From Marinobacterium sp. LSUCC0821 (GTDB lineage: Bacteria; Pseudomonadota; Gammaproteobacteria; Pseudomonadales; Balneatricaceae), in NCBI RefSeq assembly GCF_012848475.1, contig NZ_CP051666.1, positions 271,501 through 335,500 of the forward strand: DNA of 64,000 nt. The letters run 5' to 3'. Each line of letters starts with the position of its first letter. Positions within the stretch are counted from its first letter, which is position 1. The notes under the pieces are model-generated. The model did not search any database, was not told the DNA's origin, and saw only the letters and a list, made by a program, of their open reading frames with translations. Made by a program: the position numbers and the translations under genes. Of the stretch, positions 53,906 through 63,679 are shown in pieces.

Positions 53906-55624
53906 CTATTTTCCAAGTTTAGCGATAAGTGCATCCACAGCTGTTTCAAGTGGAATGTCGCTCGCTTCAGCGTCTCGACGACCTTTGTACTCAAGTTGGC
54001 CACTGCCGATGCCGCGATCAGAGATAACCAAGCGGTGTGGAATACCTGTCAACTCCATGTCTGCAAACTTAACGCCTGGACGCTCTTTACGGTCATCCAG
54101 AAGCACGTCTACGCCCTTCGCTTTAAGCTCTTCATAGATGCGGTCTGCAGTCTCGCGGACCTCATCAGACTTATCGTAGTTCAGAGGTACTAGCGCAACA
54201 GTGAACGGCGCAATGGATTCTGGCCATATGATACCGTTTTCATCGTTGTTCTGTTCGATAGAAGAGGCCACCACACGGGTAATACCGATACCGTAACAGC
54301 CCATGGTCATTGGCACTGATTTACCATTAGCATCTAGAACGGTCGCATTCATCGCTTCTGAATATTTAAGACCAAGCTGGAAGATGTGGCCCACTTCAAT
54401 ACCACGACGAATATTAAGAGTGCCTTGGCCATCTGGACTTGGGTCGCCCGCTTTAACGTTACGAAGGTCAGCAACACGTGGTGTAGGTAGGTCACGCTCC
54501 CAGTTGATACCGAAGTAGTGCTTACCATCGATGTTGGCACCAGCGCCAAAGTCTGAAGCACAGGCAACAGCACGGTCGATGATGATTGGCATAGGTAGAT
54601 TTACTGGTCCCAGTGAACCAGGGCCAGCTCCTACGATGGCACGAATCTCCTCTTCAGTAGCCATCACTAATGGTGAGGCAACCTCAGGCTGTTTCTCTGC
54701 CTTAATTTCATTAAGTTCGTGGTCGCCGCGTACAAGCAGAGCAACGATGGGTGAATCTACCTGATCGGATGCTTTAACCATAAGTGTCTTAATGGTCTTC
54801 TCGATTGGAACATTGTGCTGTTCAACCAGAGCTGCAATCGTCTTCGCATTGGGTGTGTCAACCAAACGCATCTCTTCAGTTGGCGCATCGGGTGCAGCCT
54901 TTGGAGCTACAGCTTCTGCCATCTCTACGTTAGCTGCGTAGTTGCTGCTATCAGAAAATGCGATGTCATCTTCGCCAGAATCGGCCAGTACGTGGAACTC
55001 GTGTGAACCTGTGCCACCGATAGAGCCGTTATCAGCTATTACTGGACGGTAATCTAGGCCTAGGCGATCAAAGATGCGCACGTAGGTTGCAAAGTAGGTG
55101 TCATAGGTCTCTTGCAGTGACGCCTGGTCAATGTGGAAAGAGTAACCATCCTTCATGATGAACTCACGTGAACGCATTACGCCAAAGCGTGGACGAATCT
55201 CATCACGGAATTTTGTTTGGATCTGGTAGAAGTTAGCTGGAAGTTGTTTGTAGCTCTTAATCTGACCACGTATCAGGTCGGTGATAACCTCTTCATGTGT
55301 AGGACCAACACAGAACTCACGGTTGTGGCGGTCATGTAGACGAAGTAGTTCTGGGCCGTACTGCTCCCAGCGACCAGACTCCTGCCATAGCTCTGCTGGC
55401 TGAATAGCAGGCATGAGAACCTCTTGTGCGCCAGACTTATCGAGCTCTTCACGGACAATCTGCTCAACTTTACGAAGTGTACGCAGGCCCATAGGTAGCC
55501 AGGTGTATAGACCTGAAGCCAATTTACGGATCATCCCAGCACGTAGCATCAGCTTGTGGCTGATAACTTCCGCATCTGCTGGGGTTTCTTTAACTGTAGC
55601 GATTAAAAATTGGCTGGCGCGCAT
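53906..55624 (-). CDS. proS: Prolyl-tRNA synthetase, bacterial type
   Basis: Class II aminoacyl-tRNA synthetase of 572 residues with an editing (INS) domain. Seen: the entry [20 protein letters not shown], motif 2 ([26 protein letters not shown] split), the INS domain at about residues 225-385 with KTLMVKASD, motif 3 ([13 protein letters not shown]) and the anticodon domain with [19 protein letters not shown]. No good ribosome site is visible before the ATG. Confidence 0.97.
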   Translation of the reverse strand: MRASQFLIATVKETPADAEVISHKLMLRAGMIRKLASGLYTWLPMGLRTLRKVEQIVREELDKSGAQEVLMPAIQPAELWQESGRWEQYGPELLRLHDRHNREFCVGPTHEEVITDLIRGQIKSYKQLPANFYQIQTKFRDEIRPRFGVMRSREFIMKDGYSFHIDQASLQETYDTYFATYVRIFDRLGLDYRPVIADNGSIGGTGSHEFHVLADSGEDDIAFSDSSNYAANVEMAEAVAPKAAPDAPTEEMRLVDTPNAKTIAALVEQHNVPIEKTIKTLMVKASDQVDSPIVALLVRGDHELNEIKAEKQPEVASPLVMATEEEIRAIVGAGPGSLGPVNLPMPIIIDRAVACASDFGAGANIDGKHYFGINWERDLPTPRVADLRNVKAGDPSPDGQGTLNIRRGIEVGHIFQLGLKYSEAMNATVLDANGKSVPMTMGCYGIGITRVVASSIEQNNDENGIIWPESIAPFTVALVPLNYDKSDEVRETADRIYEELKAKGVDVLLDDRKERPGVKFADMELTGIPHRLVISDRGIGSGQLEYKGRRDAEASDIPLETAVDALIAKLGK

Positions 55625-55653
55625 GGGCTTTAGGTTCCGGCAATGAGTTTTGT

Positions 55654-55689
55654 AAACAAAAAGAGCCCATATTTTAAGGATGGGCTCTT
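55654..55689 (-). terminator. Intrinsic terminator of the DUF523 gene
   Basis: Arms AAGAGCCCAT (55661-55670) and ATGGGCTCTT (55680-55689), followed on the minus strand by TTTTTGTTT. It separates the DUF523 gene from proS. Confidence 0.8.
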
Positions 55690-55714
55690 CTCGCTACAAG
55701 GTTTGTGATGAAAG

Positions 55715-56200
55715 TTAAGCGGATTCTGCAACAAAATCGAGCTGATTTAGGATTTCAGCAAGCTCATCGAGCTGAGTTTCATCGTAAACGGGTATGCCTG
55801 ACTGAATAAGCTCTTGCGCGGCAATGCCTGCCCCATCAGAAGGTTTCCCGCTAAATGCAGCGCCAGAGATGTTGCGGCTGCCACAAGCTGGACTGCCCGA
55901 TTTTAACAGAGCAACAGTGCAACCCTGGCGTTTTGCCTCTTCAACAGCAAGCTCAGCGCCCAATAAAAACTGAGGTGTCACATCATCGCCATCTACCGTG
56001 ATGACCTGCATTGGGATGCGCTGTTTGATCTCAGCATAGGCGCGCGGAACTGATAATCCGCCTAAGAGTTCTGGGCACACCTTAACGAGTCTGCCTTCAG
56101 CATCGAGCTTTTCAATTAGAGAGTGATTAATTGGATTGCTGCGTCCGTCATAACGAACGTTGTCGCCCATAAGGCAGGCGCTAATGAGTATCTTATTCAC
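55715..56200 (-). CDS. DUF523 family protein
   Basis: A 161-residue protein of the DUF523 family: ILISACLMGDNVRYDGRSN at the start, VCPELLGGLSVPR, and LLKSGSPACGSRNISGAAFSG with conserved cysteines. The conserved Cys residues suggest metal or iron-sulfur binding; family function is not established to my knowledge. GTG start. Stands alone between proS and the maoC-like gene. Confidence 0.85.
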   Translation of the reverse strand: MNKILISACLMGDNVRYDGRSNPINHSLIEKLDAEGRLVKVCPELLGGLSVPRAYAEIKQRIPMQVITVDGDDVTPQFLLGAELAVEEAKRQGCTVALLKSGSPACGSRNISGAAFSGKPSDGAGIAAQELIQSGIPVYDETQLDELAEILNQLDFVAESA

Positions 56201-56346
56201 GATAAAACCTAGGTAACGATTTATTATTTTTTTATTAAAACTAAGACGGTGGTTGTCTTAAGTGGCGCGAATGATACATAAGTTAGAGTGAGAAGTCAGC
56301 CGACCTTTGTATAAGATCGGCTAATCAGTGTGACGAAGTCTATTTT

Positions 56347-56778
56347 TTAGCTCGCTTTTGAGTCGACCATGAATGTTGCTTCACCCACGGCGATCGCTTT
56401 GTCGCCAACGTAGACATAGGTATCGCAGATTACACGGCGGCGTTTTTCGTTAATCTCTTTTACAGTGATCTCAGCTCTTGCGGTCTGGCCGATGAAAAGG
56501 GGAGCTTTAAATTTGATCTGCTGATCGATGTAGATACAACCTGGTCCTGGAAGTTTGGTGCCTGCTACGGTTGAGATTAGCGCCGCACTTAACATGCCAT
56601 GAGCAATGCGCTGGCCAAACGGAGTGGTCGCTGCATACTCTTCATTAATGTGGACTGGGTTCATGTCGCCAGAAATGCCCGCAAAGCCATAGACATCTGA
56701 TTCTGTAATGGTTTTTGCGAAGCTTGCGCTCATTCCAACTGATAGATCTTCAAGGTAGTAACCGTGTAGTTCTTGCAT
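56347..56778 (-). CDS. MaoC-like (R)-specific enoyl-CoA hydratase
   Basis: A 143-residue hot-dog-fold hydratase, starting at the ATG at 56778 right after GGAGG. The catalytic MaoC motif is intact: FAGISGDMNPVHINEEYAATTPFGQRIAHGML (split around residues 31-62; catalytic Asp and His in GDMNPVH). PhaJ-type enzymes hydrate trans-2-enoyl-CoA to (R)-3-hydroxyacyl-CoA, linking beta-oxidation with polyhydroxyalkanoate or lipid synthesis. Divergent from fabV, whose product acts on the same class of enoyl substrates. Confidence 0.9.
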   Translation of the reverse strand: MQELHGYYLEDLSVGMSASFAKTITESDVYGFAGISGDMNPVHINEEYAATTPFGQRIAHGMLSAALISTVAGTKLPGPGCIYIDQQIKFKAPLFIGQTARAEITVKEINEKRRRVICDTYVYVGDKAIAVGEATFMVDSKAS

Positions 56779-56906
56779 ACATCCTCCAAAATAATTTGAG
56801 AGATAATCCCTTTCTTCTAGTGCACATTGCAAGCGCTACTGTGCCTAGAAGAAGAAATCGGTTATCTTAACGCCTTCGATTTATTGTATGGATTAGTGAA
56901 AAGAGC

Positions 56907-58100
56907 ATGATCATTACGCCTAAAATCCGTGGTTTCATCTGTACCACAACACATCCAACTGGTTGTGAAATGAACGTTCGCGAACAGATCGCAAAAACTG
57001 AAGCACAGGGCAAAATTGATGGCCCTAAACGTGTACTTATTGTAGGTGCTTCAAGTGGTTACGGTCTAAGTTCACGTATCACTGCTGCATTCGGTGCAGG
57101 TGCTTCAACCATTGGTGTCTTCTTTGAAAAAGAGGGTACAGATAGAAAACCAGGTACTGCGGGATGGTACAACTCGGCAGCTTTCGACAAGCTTGCTCAG
57201 GAGGCGGGCCTGTACGCTAAATCTATCAATGGCGATGCCTTCTCGCATGAAGCTAAACAGCAGGTTATCGATCTAGTGAAAGAGGATCTAGGTCAGATCG
57301 ATCTAGTTATTTACTCACTCGCATCACCTGTTCGCAAAATGCCAGATAGCGGTGAAGTGATTCGCTCGGCGCTAAAACCAATCGGTGAGGTTTATCGTTC
57401 AACTGCAATCGATACTAACAAAGATGTGATTACAGAAGCTGAAATTGAGCCAGCTGTGCAGGAAGAGATCGACTCTACTGTCAAGGTCATGGGCGGTCAG
57501 GACTGGGAACTTTGGATCGACGCTCTGGATAAAGCAGGTGTGCTAGCAGAAGGCGCTAAGACTGTTGCTTACAGCTACATCGGTACTGATATCACCTGGC
57601 CAATCTACTGGCACGGTACGCTTGGTAAGGCTAAGCAGGATCTAGATCGCGCAGCGAGTGAATTGAATGCGCGCCTTGGTCAGCATGGCGGTCAGGCAAA
57701 TGTTGCGGTACTTAAGTCTGTTGTGACTCAGGCCTCTTCAGCTATCCCTGTTATGCCTCTCTACTTGGCTATGGTATTTAAAATCATGCGAGCTGAAGGT
57801 GTGCATGAGGGTTGTCAGGAGCAGATCGATCGTCTGTTCCGTACTGGCCTCTATGGCGATTCAGTGGTGATGGATGAGGGTAACCGCTTCCGTCTTGATG
57901 ATTGGGAACTACGTGATGATATCCAGACTGCCTGCCGTGATCTATGGCCGCAGGTTACGACTGAGAATCTCTTCGATATGACTGACTACCAACTCTACAA
58001 AGATGAATTCTTGAAACTCTTCGGGTTTGGAGTTGCGGGTGTTGATTACGAAGCTGATGTCGACACATTAGTGCCATTCAAACCTATCGAACTCGCTTAA
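56907..58100 (+). CDS. fabV: Enoyl-ACP / trans-2-enoyl-CoA reductase FabV
   Basis: NADH-dependent reductase of 397 residues that does the last reduction of fatty acid elongation and is naturally insensitive to triclosan. Seen: [20 protein letters not shown], the Rossmann loop [23 protein letters not shown], the active site [22 protein letters not shown] (given in two parts: YSYIGTD and GTLGKAK, Tyr-x8-Lys type) and [19 protein letters not shown]. Whether a fabI also exists cannot be told from here. Confidence 0.96.
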   Translation: MIITPKIRGFICTTTHPTGCEMNVREQIAKTEAQGKIDGPKRVLIVGASSGYGLSSRITAAFGAGASTIGVFFEKEGTDRKPGTAGWYNSAAFDKLAQEAGLYAKSINGDAFSHEAKQQVIDLVKEDLGQIDLVIYSLASPVRKMPDSGEVIRSALKPIGEVYRSTAIDTNKDVITEAEIEPAVQEEIDSTVKVMGGQDWELWIDALDKAGVLAEGAKTVAYSYIGTDITWPIYWHGTLGKAKQDLDRAASELNARLGQHGGQANVAVLKSVVTQASSAIPVMPLYLAMVFKIMRAEGVHEGCQEQIDRLFRTGLYGDSVVMDEGNRFRLDDWELRDDIQTACRDLWPQVTTENLFDMTDYQLYKDEFLKLFGFGVAGVDYEADVDTLVPFKPIELA

Positions 58101-58126
58101 AACGATTATCCAATATCGATTCGTTC

Positions 58127-58156
58127 AAAGGGTCAGCTTAGTGCTGGCCCTTTTGT
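58127..58156 (+). terminator. Intrinsic terminator of fabV
   Basis: AAAGGGTCAGC-TTAGT-GCTGGCCCTTTT with one G-T pair, followed by GTTTT. Confidence 0.85.
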
Positions 58157-58270
58157 TTTGCGCGATTAAGTGATCTCAATTAAAAAGGGGTGCGTAATCA
58201 ACCCTTTATTGGATAGTCCTATCCCATTTTGTTCGCTACACTTCCAGCAATAACTGTTAAGGCTTAAATC

Positions 58271-59347
58271 ATGAAGTACAAAGGTTTTCCAGAGTTTTCC
58301 CACAGTCAACGTGACAAGGTGGGGGTGTTGCTGACTAACTTAGGTACTCCTGATGCTCCAACTAAACAGGCGCTGCGTCGTTATCTAAAAGAGTTTCTCT
58401 GGGACCCGCGTGTTGTCGAAGTGCCGCGTCCTATCTGGTGGGCAATCCTAAACCTCATTATTCTTAATGTCCGTCCAAAACGTTCTGCTGCAGCCTACGC
58501 TAGTGTCTGGACAGAGCAGGGGTCGCCACTACTGATTCACACCAAGGCTCAAACTGAGGCGGTGCGTGAGAAGTTGCAGGGTGAGTTCGGTGATCGTGTC
58601 GTGGTCGAATTCGCGATGCGCTATGGCAATCCATCGATTGAGTCAGTTTTAGATAAGATGCAGGCAGAGGGAGTGCGTCAGTTGGTCGTGTTACCTCTGT
58701 ATCCGCAGTACAGTGGTTCTACAACTGCCTCTACCTTTGATGCGATTGCAGCAGATTTTCAACAGCGTCGCTGGATTCCTGATCTACGCTTCATACAGCA
58801 GTATGCAGATGATGCAGGCTATATCTCTGCTCTAGCTAACAAAATTCAATCGCACTGGGCCGAACATGGTCGTACAGATAAGTTGATCTTCTCTTATCAC
58901 GGAGTGCCTAAGCGCTATCTGATGAGTGGCGATCCTTACCACTGTCAGTGTCACAAAACGACGCGTCTTGTGGCTGAGCAGCTTGGTCTCACTAAAGATG
59001 AGTACATGACCTGTTTCCAATCTCGCTTCGGTCGTGAAGAGTGGTTGAAACCCTACACCGATGAGACCTTGAAGTCTCTGCCGGCACAGGGTGTGAAATC
59101 TGTCCAGGTCGTTTGTCCCGGATTCTCTTCTGACTGCCTTGAGACGATCGAAGAGATTGGTGAAGAGAACCGTGAGTACTTTATGAAGTCGGGTGGTGAG
59201 CGCTATGAGTACATTGAAGCGCTAAATTCAGATGCTGCTCACATTGATGCTCTTGCTGCGATTGTTAAGCGTGAGATGGCTGGTTGGCTTGCGAAGCCAG
59301 AAGCTGATGTCACACTTCGGCATCAACTTGCAGATAAAATTAGCTAA
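58271..59347 (+). CDS. hemH: Ferrochelatase
   Basis: Inserts iron into protoporphyrin IX, the last step of heme synthesis; 358 residues. Seen: VGVLLTNLGTPDAPT, FLWDPRVVE, YGNPSI, VLPLYPQYSGSTTAS, the catalytic His in FSYHGVPKRYL and the acidic path in CPGFSSDCLETIEEI. Cysteines after the YHGVP motif (DPYHCQCHKT) and C-terminal are as in gammaproteobacterial forms. It stands alone, with only a small hypothetical gene after it. Confidence 0.96.
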   Translation: MKYKGFPEFSHSQRDKVGVLLTNLGTPDAPTKQALRRYLKEFLWDPRVVEVPRPIWWAILNLIILNVRPKRSAAAYASVWTEQGSPLLIHTKAQTEAVREKLQGEFGDRVVVEFAMRYGNPSIESVLDKMQAEGVRQLVVLPLYPQYSGSTTASTFDAIAADFQQRRWIPDLRFIQQYADDAGYISALANKIQSHWAEHGRTDKLIFSYHGVPKRYLMSGDPYHCQCHKTTRLVAEQLGLTKDEYMTCFQSRFGREEWLKPYTDETLKSLPAQGVKSVQVVCPGFSSDCLETIEEIGEENREYFMKSGGERYEYIEALNSDAAHIDALAAIVKREMAGWLAKPEADVTLRHQLADKIS

Positions 59348-59408
59348 ATAATTGCTTGTTTCTCGCTGTCGGTTAAACTGTCTCTGTTAAGTATTTGGGA
59401 GGTCTATT

Positions 59409-59594
59409 ATGTCGTCAACTAAACCACACCCTAAGTTTATGGAAGCGATGCGCCAACTTTCCCAAATGTCTGAAGAGGAGCGTCTCTCAGAACAAAACAG
59501 AGAGCTCTTTGATGAGGCTATTCGATACGCTCCTTTGGATATCCAACCGCAGCTTATCGCTATTCAGAAGAAGTACGAACAGACACTTCACTGA
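59409..59594 (+). CDS. Small conserved-looking hypothetical protein
   Basis: A 61-residue, charged, helical protein (KFMEAMRQLSQMSEEERLSEQ, then LFDEAIRYAPLDIQPQLI) with no signal or membrane segment. The GGGAGG ribosome site six bases before the ATG and the clean frame support a real gene. I do not recognise the family. It follows hemH by about 60 bases. Confidence 0.65.
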   Translation: MSSTKPHPKFMEAMRQLSQMSEEERLSEQNRELFDEAIRYAPLDIQPQLIAIQKKYEQTLH

Positions 59595-59635
59595 TCAGAT
59601 TTAATCAAGTTACGCCTCGTTTTTGGGCGCGCTAT

Positions 59636-60751
59636 TTATTCCAATTTAAATGGCAGGTACTGCGCAAGTTGTTCGCGAGTCTCTGCCAAATAGTCCCGCT
59701 CTTCATTACAAAAATCACCTATCGCCTCACGGAATTGTGGGTGTGCAATAAAGTGCACGGAATGTGTGGTGATAGGTTCAAAACCACGTTGTATCTTATG
59801 TTCACCCTGTGCACCTGGGTCAAACCGTTTAAGCCCTTTAGCGATGCAGTGATCTAACCCTTGGTAGTAGCATGTCTCAAAATGCAGGCTGTGGTACTCA
59901 TCCTCGCACCCCCAATATCGACCATAGAGTGTCTCCCCATTTTGAAGTGAAAGTGCAGCAGCGACAGCATTCTCTTCAAGATAGGCGAAAACAAATAGAA
60001 GCTGCTCTGGCATCGTCTCGCAGAGTTGTCTGAAGAATGCTTCAGGCAGATAGGGATTACGGCCGCGTTTGAAGTAGGTGAGTGCGTAAAAGTGGTAGAA
60101 AAGCTTCAGTTGCTCATCGCTGATTTCATTGCCATTTAGGTGGATAAAATCGAACTCTGCCGTGCGGTTTCGCTCTTTTCGAATCTCTTTGCGCTTGCGT
60201 GATTTAAGGTGATCTAAGTAGTGGTCAAAGCTCTGATAGTCACGATTGAACCAGTGATACTGAACACCTTCCCGGATCAATAGATCAGACGACTCCTGAG
60301 GTAAGCTCTCCGGAAAGAGTAGATGCCAACCACTTAAATTGTGCTCATTCGCTAGCGCTTCAACTGCAGAGGTGATGTAAGGGTATGCTTCATCGTTCGG
60401 AAGTTTTGTCAGCCAGCGTGGGCCGGTGCTGGGTGTAAATGGGATCGCAGTGAGTAGTTTTGGGTAGTACGCCAAGCCATTTCTCGAGTAAGCATCCGCC
60501 CAAGAGTGATCAAAAACATACTCTCCCCAGGAATGGTGCTTCAGATAGAGAGGCATCAGAATTAACGTTTCTGAGTTCTTGCTGATTTCAATATGAATCG
60601 GTTGCCAGCCGCTTTTGCTGCTCACGGCGCCGCTTGCTTCTAACGCATAGAGAAACTCATAACTTAGGAAGGGGTAGTCGTTTGAGCGTAGCCTATTCCA
60701 ACGCTCTACGCCGATTTCGCTAATTGCGTTGTACGTCCTAACTTCTATCAT
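59636..60751 (-). CDS. DUF482 / FemAB-like GNAT-fold protein
   Basis: A 371-residue protein of the DUF482 family (peptidoglycan biosynthesis/recognition-like, GNAT fold). Seen: FLSYEFLYALEASGAV, PLYLKHHSWGEYVFDHSWADAY, FTPSTGPRWL, LDHLKSRKRKEIRKER and YGRYWGCEDEYHSLHFETCYYQG, then FDPGAQGEHKIQRGFEP. Family members are broadly distributed; the activity is not established. Divergent from the HIT gene with 46 bases between starts. Confidence 0.85.
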   Translation of the reverse strand: MIEVRTYNAISEIGVERWNRLRSNDYPFLSYEFLYALEASGAVSSKSGWQPIHIEISKNSETLILMPLYLKHHSWGEYVFDHSWADAYSRNGLAYYPKLLTAIPFTPSTGPRWLTKLPNDEAYPYITSAVEALANEHNLSGWHLLFPESLPQESSDLLIREGVQYHWFNRDYQSFDHYLDHLKSRKRKEIRKERNRTAEFDFIHLNGNEISDEQLKLFYHFYALTYFKRGRNPYLPEAFFRQLCETMPEQLLFVFAYLEENAVAAALSLQNGETLYGRYWGCEDEYHSLHFETCYYQGLDHCIAKGLKRFDPGAQGEHKIQRGFEPITTHSVHFIAHPQFREAIGDFCNEERDYLAETREQLAQYLPFKLE

Positions 60752-60797
60752 CTACTATGAAACCAAGATAAATATTTACCTCTTAAGAGGTCACAAA

Positions 60798-61244
60798 ATG
60801 AGTATATCGAAAATGGATGAATTAGAGCTCGAGTTTTCGTTAGCCCCGCAGCTTCAAGCTGATACCCACAAACTGGGTGATTTTCCACTTTGTACGTTAC
60901 TTTTGATGAATGACGTTCACTACCCTTGGTTCATTTTAGTACCACGTCGTGCCGGAGTGACAGAGATCTACCATCTCAGCGAAGCTGATCAAGTCCAGCT
61001 GCTGCATGAAAGCTCCGCCTTAGCCCAGACTGCATCTGACCTATTCGCGGCGAAGAAGATGAATGTCGCAAACTTAGGGAATATGGTTTCGCAATTGCAT
61101 GTCCATGTCATTGTGCGAAAAGAGGACGATGCTGCTTGGCCTGGTCCTGTTTGGGGTAAGGTTCCTGCAGAGCCCTACAGCGATGCGCAGCTTGCCGATA
61201 TTAAGCAGCGATTGGATGGGTTGTTGAGCCAGCTGAAAATGTAA
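60798..61244 (+). CDS. HIT-domain protein
   Basis: A 148-residue HIT-superfamily protein starting at the ATG at 60798 (AGAGG upstream). The nucleotide-binding loop reads QLHVHVIVR: only two of the three histidines of the H-x-H-x-H pattern are present, the third position being Ile, followed by AWPGPVWG. This variant is shared by a known proteobacterial HIT subfamily, so it is not a new mutation. The catalytic ability as nucleotide hydrolase is uncertain. Confidence 0.88.
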   Translation: MSISKMDELELEFSLAPQLQADTHKLGDFPLCTLLLMNDVHYPWFILVPRRAGVTEIYHLSEADQVQLLHESSALAQTASDLFAAKKMNVANLGNMVSQLHVHVIVRKEDDAAWPGPVWGKVPAEPYSDAQLADIKQRLDGLLSQLKM

Positions 61245-61258
61245 TTTCTATTTTCGGT

Positions 61259-61410
61259 TGTAGGAGGGATTGGCCTGAAGGGACAACCCCGATCCAGCAT
61301 CAGATATATATTTCGCGGTCTTTCGCTTCGCTCAAGATCACTCCTACAGAAGAGTGCTGTTCATAGCCCGGTTCTAGGAGTGCATTACCCGCAGGGTAAG
61401 CCGCGATCGA
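61259..61410. repeat. Three REP-like palindromic elements upstream of aspS
   Basis: Three copies of a pattern that begins TGTAGGAG (or TCTAGGAG), contains a short hairpin and ends near CGCGA: plus strand 61259-61295, minus strand 61313-61348 and plus strand 61373-61410 (hairpin TTACCC-GCA-GGGTAA). The form matches the Pseudomonas-type REP sequences with a CTCCTAC tag. The gap of 341 bases between the HIT gene and aspS (61245-61585) holds these, a terminator-like hairpin and the aspS promoter, and no gene. Confidence 0.65.
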
Positions 61411-61431
61411 TTCGCATAGCGAATCGTTTTT
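61408..61431 (+). terminator. Terminator-like hairpin upstream of aspS
   Basis: CGATTCGC-ATA-GCGAATCG followed by TTTTT. It could end the HIT gene transcript, or be part of the third REP-like element. Confidence 0.65.
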
Positions 61432-61477
61432 CAAATTCACTTCCTATACCCTGAAATACCACAAAAATGCCCTGTAA

Positions 61478-61500
61478 TAGCCCGCCAATTCAGGTATAAT
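61478..61500 (+). promoter_or_regulatory. Likely promoter of aspS
   Basis: A perfect TATAAT at 61495-61500 with a poor -35 region (CTGTAA-like). The leader of about 80 bases holds a short GTCCA/TGGAC hairpin (61513-61531). Confidence 0.55.
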
Positions 61501-61585
61501 TCGCGCCTTTATGTCCAGGCACTTCTTGGACAATCGATTTTTGTGATCGGAATATCACCTTAGATTTAGATAGGACAGCTTAACT

Positions 61586-63349
61586 ATGCGTAGCCACTAC
61601 TGCGGCGACCTTCGCGAAGAACATATTGGACAAGAGATTACATTAACAGGTTGGGTGCACCGTCGCCGTGACCACGGTGGTGTTATATTCCTTGATCTGC
61701 GTGACCGTGAGGGTATCACTCAGGTTGTATTTGACCCAGATCGTGAGCAGAGCTTTGCCCTTGCAGATAGCTGTCGTAACGAGTTCGTAGTTAAAGTTGA
61801 TGGCCTTGTACGTGCGCGTCCAGCAGGCACAACCAATGCTGATATGTCTACTGGCGCTATCGAAGTGCTAGGTAAGGATCTTGTTATCCTTAACAAAGCT
61901 GAGACGCCTCCATTCCAGTTGGATGAGCACCAGCACGTAGGTGAAGACGTACGTCTTCGTCACCGTTACATCGACCTACGTCGTCCAGAGATTCAAGAGA
62001 AGCTTCGTTTCCGTTCTAAAGTGACTCACAACGTGCGTTCTTACCTTGAAGAGAACGGCTTCCTAGATATCGAAACTCCGATTCTAACGCGTGCGACTCC
62101 AGAAGGTGCACGTGACTACCTTGTACCTAGCCGTACACACGAAGGTAGCTTCTTCGCACTGCCACAGTCACCTCAGCTATTCAAACAGCTACTTATGGTC
62201 TCTGGCTTCGATCGTTACTACCAGATCGCTAAGTGTTTCCGTGACGAAGACCTACGTGCTGACCGTCAGCCTGAATTCACTCAGATCGACATCGAAACTT
62301 CGTTCATGAGCGAAGAGGAAGTGATGGCGATGGCTGAGAAGATGATCCGTGGTCTATTCATGGATCTATTGGGTGTTGATCTTGGTGACTACCCACGTAT
62401 GCCATACTCAGAAGCGATGCAGCGTTTTGGTTCGGATAAGCCAGATCTTCGTATCCCAATGGAGTTGGTTGACGTTGCAGATCTCGTTGCTAGCGTAGAT
62501 TTCAAAGTATTTGCTGGTCCTGCAACTGATCCTAAGGGTCGTGTTGCAGCACTTAAAGTGCCAGGCGGTAGTGAACTTACACGTAAGCAGATTGATGACT
62601 ACACCAAGTTTGTATCAATCTATGGCGCTAAAGGTCTAGCTTGGATCAAAGTTAACGATCTAGCTGCTGGCGAAGAGGGACTTCAGTCTCCAATCGTAAA
62701 GTTCCTTGGTGTTGATGTCGCTATGGCGATCATGGAGCGTCTAGGAGCACAGAACGGAGATCTAGTATTCTTCGGTGCAGATAAAGCGACCATCGTTAAC
62801 GAAGCACTTGGTGCACTTCGTATTAAAGTGGGCGAAGATCTAAACATGATCGAAAAAGAGTGGGCGCCGCTATGGGTTGTCGACTTCCCAATGTTCGAAG
62901 AGAACTCAGATGGCAGCATGACCGCACTTCACCACCCATTCACATCTCCAAACTGTTCACCTGCAGAGCTGATTGCACAGCCTGAAGGTCAGCTATCTCG
63001 TGCATACGACATGGTACTTAACGGTTGTGAGCTTGGTGGTGGTTCGGTTCGTATTCACGATCAAGAGATGCAGAAAGCGGTATTCAAAGTACTGGGTATC
63101 TCTGATGAAGAGGCTGAAGAGAAGTTTGGCTTCCTACTTAACGCGCTTAAGTTTGGTGCGCCACCACACGCAGGTTTGGCGTTCGGTCTAGACCGCCTCA
63201 TCATGCTGATGACCGGCTCTTCATCAATCCGTGAAGTAATCGCATTCCCTAAAACTCAGTCTGCTGCTTGTCCAATGACAGAAGCACCAGGTGAAGTGAG
63301 CGCAGCTCAGCTTCGCGAGTTGAACATCAAACTTCGCAAAACACCTTAA
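61586..63349 (+). CDS. aspS: Aspartyl-tRNA synthetase
   Basis: Class IIb aminoacyl-tRNA synthetase of 587 residues. Order: N-terminal OB anticodon-binding domain ([24 protein letters not shown] split, about residues 17-40), hinge, catalytic core with motif 1 ([27 protein letters not shown] split), motif 2 ([18 protein letters not shown]), the bacterial GAD insertion (about 290-420) and motif 3 ([15 protein letters not shown]). Typical bacterial length. An ATG with AGGACAG upstream. Whether it is discriminating or also charges tRNA-Asn cannot be read with certainty. Confidence 0.97.
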   Translation: MRSHYCGDLREEHIGQEITLTGWVHRRRDHGGVIFLDLRDREGITQVVFDPDREQSFALADSCRNEFVVKVDGLVRARPAGTTNADMSTGAIEVLGKDLVILNKAETPPFQLDEHQHVGEDVRLRHRYIDLRRPEIQEKLRFRSKVTHNVRSYLEENGFLDIETPILTRATPEGARDYLVPSRTHEGSFFALPQSPQLFKQLLMVSGFDRYYQIAKCFRDEDLRADRQPEFTQIDIETSFMSEEEVMAMAEKMIRGLFMDLLGVDLGDYPRMPYSEAMQRFGSDKPDLRIPMELVDVADLVASVDFKVFAGPATDPKGRVAALKVPGGSELTRKQIDDYTKFVSIYGAKGLAWIKVNDLAAGEEGLQSPIVKFLGVDVAMAIMERLGAQNGDLVFFGADKATIVNEALGALRIKVGEDLNMIEKEWAPLWVVDFPMFEENSDGSMTALHHPFTSPNCSPAELIAQPEGQLSRAYDMVLNGCELGGGSVRIHDQEMQKAVFKVLGISDEEAEEKFGFLLNALKFGAPPHAGLAFGLDRLIMLMTGSSSIREVIAFPKTQSAACPMTEAPGEVSAAQLRELNIKLRKTP

Positions 63350-63365
63350 TTGGGTGTTTAGTTAA

Positions 63366-63393
63366 GAAAACCGGCTTTTTAGCCGGTTTTTTT
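63366..63393 (+). terminator. Intrinsic terminator of aspS
   Basis: AAAACCGGCT-TTTT-AGCCGGTTTT followed by further T residues. Confidence 0.92.
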
Positions 63394-63428
63394 GTGTCTG
63401 GACTGAGTCTCTGGAAAATGCTGATAAA

Positions 63429-63511
63429 GCGAGTGACAGGCTGAAGGCCGGTCACCGCCACTCCGTAGCCAGTTCATCGCATCGGTGACAGGCCTTCAGC
63501 CTGTCATCCGC
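63429..63511. repeat. Inverted pair of REP-like elements between aspS and ruvC
   Basis: Element A (63429-63458) and the reverse complement of element B (63479-63511) share GCG-xx-TGACAGGCTGAAGGCC-x-GTCACCG with few differences. Element B contains the perfect hairpin TGACAGGC-CTTCA-GCCTGTCA. The pair is head to head like a BIME. The gap of 330 bases (63350-63679) holds the aspS terminator and this pair; I see no gene in it. Confidence 0.65.
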
Positions 63512-63679
63512 TTTCTACACAACTGACGGGATCAGTTTTGAACAGCTTTAGCTGGCCCGAAGGGTGAGGGCAGGATAGCCCGAGTAATTACGCTCCAAAC
63601 CCACAACAACACACCTATTGGTCTCAATTAAAACTACTGTTATTATGTACAGGTATTTAAATCTGACATAAGGCTTTGC

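Noticed and set aside
60798-61244. Loss-of-function change in the HIT motif (third histidine missing)
   Set aside because: The HVHVI variant with AWPGPVWG is usual in one proteobacterial HIT subfamily, so it is not evidence of decay.
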